In this document: positions 5,919 through 6,467 of the stretch, piece after piece
Position numbering within the stretch: position 1 is the stretch's first letter
Layout: each line of letters starts with the position of its first letter
Origin: an uncultured Eubacteriales bacterium
GTDB taxonomy: Bacteria > Bacillota > Clostridia > Oscillospirales > Acutalibacteraceae
Length of the DNA: 6,467 bases
Direction of reading: 5' to 3'
Assembly (NCBI GenBank): GCA_934501135.1
Contig: CAKSUE010000045.1
Location: 1-6,467, forward strand
Made by a program: the position numbers and the translations under genes
Notes under the pieces: model-generated
The model's input: the letters and a program-made list of their open reading frames with translations, nothing else
What the model was told of the DNA's origin: nothing
Database searches by the model: none

Positions 5919-5937
5919 GTAGATGGAAGTGTTTTTT

Positions 5938-6467
5938 ATGGAATGGACAGGGCTAAATGAGTTAAGAGAAAAGTATCTTGATTTTTTTGAATCTAAAGAT
6001 CATTTAAGGCTTAAAAGTTTTTCATTAATACCAAACAATGATAATAGTCTTTTGCTCATAAATTCTGGCATGGCGCCAATGAAGAAATATTTTACAGGTG
6101 AGGTAACTCCACCAAATAAAAGAGTTACAACTTGCCAAAAATGTATTAGAACTCCTGATATTGAAAGAGTAGGTATTACAGATAGACACGGTACTTTTTT
6201 CGAAATGCTGGGTAACTTTTCATTTGGCGATTACTTTAAAAAAGATGCTATAAAATGGTGTTGGGAATTTTGTGTTGATGTTTTAAAAATGCCTGTAGAC
6301 AGATTGTGGGTTTCAATTTATGAGGATGATGATGAGACTTTTGATATATGGACTAAAGATATAGGAGTGGATCCCTCTCGCATTGTTAGGCTTGGAAAAG
6401 AAGACAATTTTTGGGAACATGGATCAGGACCATGCGGGCCTTGCTCAGAAATATACTTTGACAGAGG
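5938..6467 (+). CDS. alaS: Alanyl-tRNA synthetase, 3' partial (N-terminal catalytic part)
   Basis: The window holds the first 176 codons, open to the right edge, of the class II enzyme that charges tRNA-Ala with alanine in the cytoplasm. Visible features are the N-terminal [17 protein letters not shown], the motif-1 region with [20 protein letters not shown] (about residues 31-50), CQKCIRT (about 66-72), motif 2 in [18 protein letters not shown] (about 84-101), and [10 protein letters not shown] near the edge. The short GKEDNFW version of the region before GPCGPC is typical of Clostridia. The full protein in this family is about 870-880 residues, so the rest of the catalytic, editing and C-Ala domains lie outside. 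The ATG at 5938 follows GGAAG (5925-5929) by 8 bases. Expression comes from the promoter at 5776-5804 through a leader with a terminator-like hairpin. Confidence 0.96.
   Translation, partial: MEWTGLNELREKYLDFFESKDHLRLKSFSLIPNNDNSLLLINSGMAPMKKYFTGEVTPPNKRVTTCQKCIRTPDIERVGITDRHGTFFEMLGNFSFGDYFKKDAIKWCWEFCVDVLKMPVDRLWVSIYEDDDETFDIWTKDIGVDPSRIVRLGKEDNFWEHGSGPCGPCSEIYFDR

Noticed and set aside
5811..5937. T-box riboswitch upstream of alaS
   Set aside because: The leader is short, and I find no AGGGTGG-like T-box sequence, no convincing specifier stem and no antiterminator pairing. Only a terminator-like hairpin is supported.

Overview
The window is AT-rich, densely packed DNA that looks like a chromosomal segment from a low-G+C Firmicute, most likely an anaerobe of the class Clostridia. 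Four things point there: near-consensus sigma-A-type promoters with 17-base spacers, strong purine-rich ribosome binding sites, a clostridial-style alanyl-tRNA synthetase N-terminus, and a BspA-type leucine-rich-repeat protein of the kind common in gut and oral Clostridia. I cannot name a genus from this sequence alone.

Layout. Positions 1-870 hold the C-terminal part of a BspA-like (LRR_5) repeat protein that enters from the left edge. Positions 931-1095 hold two back-to-back terminators and a minus-strand tRNA-Gly(CCC) with its own promoter (1152-1180). About 45 bases away, a second promoter fires rightward into a ferrous iron transport operon: feoA (1307-1534), feoB (1556-3793) and a DtxR/MntR-family metal-dependent repressor (about 3819-4217). 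The feo promoter is bracketed and overlapped by copies of an AATGTTA(G) half-site, which may be the operator for that repressor. Next comes a separately promoted membrane glycosyltransferase of family 2 (4323-5717), resembling processive beta-glycan synthases. The right end carries a near-perfect promoter, a leader with two hairpins, the second followed by a T-rich tract, and the first 176 codons of alaS (5938 to the edge).

How the genes work together. FeoB is the GTP-binding Fe(II) permease and FeoA is its small SH3-like accessory protein. The DtxR-like protein would sense metal and close an autoregulatory loop on the operon. FeoB carries an extra C-terminal membrane helix and four-cysteine tail, which looks like a built-in version of the small Cys-rich protein often encoded beside feoB. 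The glycosyltransferase, tRNA, alaS and repeat protein have no evident functional link to iron uptake.

Nothing here amounts to a wholly new system. The points most worth a second look are the putative feo operator, the FeoB tail, the short repressor with a changed ancillary metal site, and the terminator-like hairpin between the alaS promoter and alaS with no recognisable T-box.
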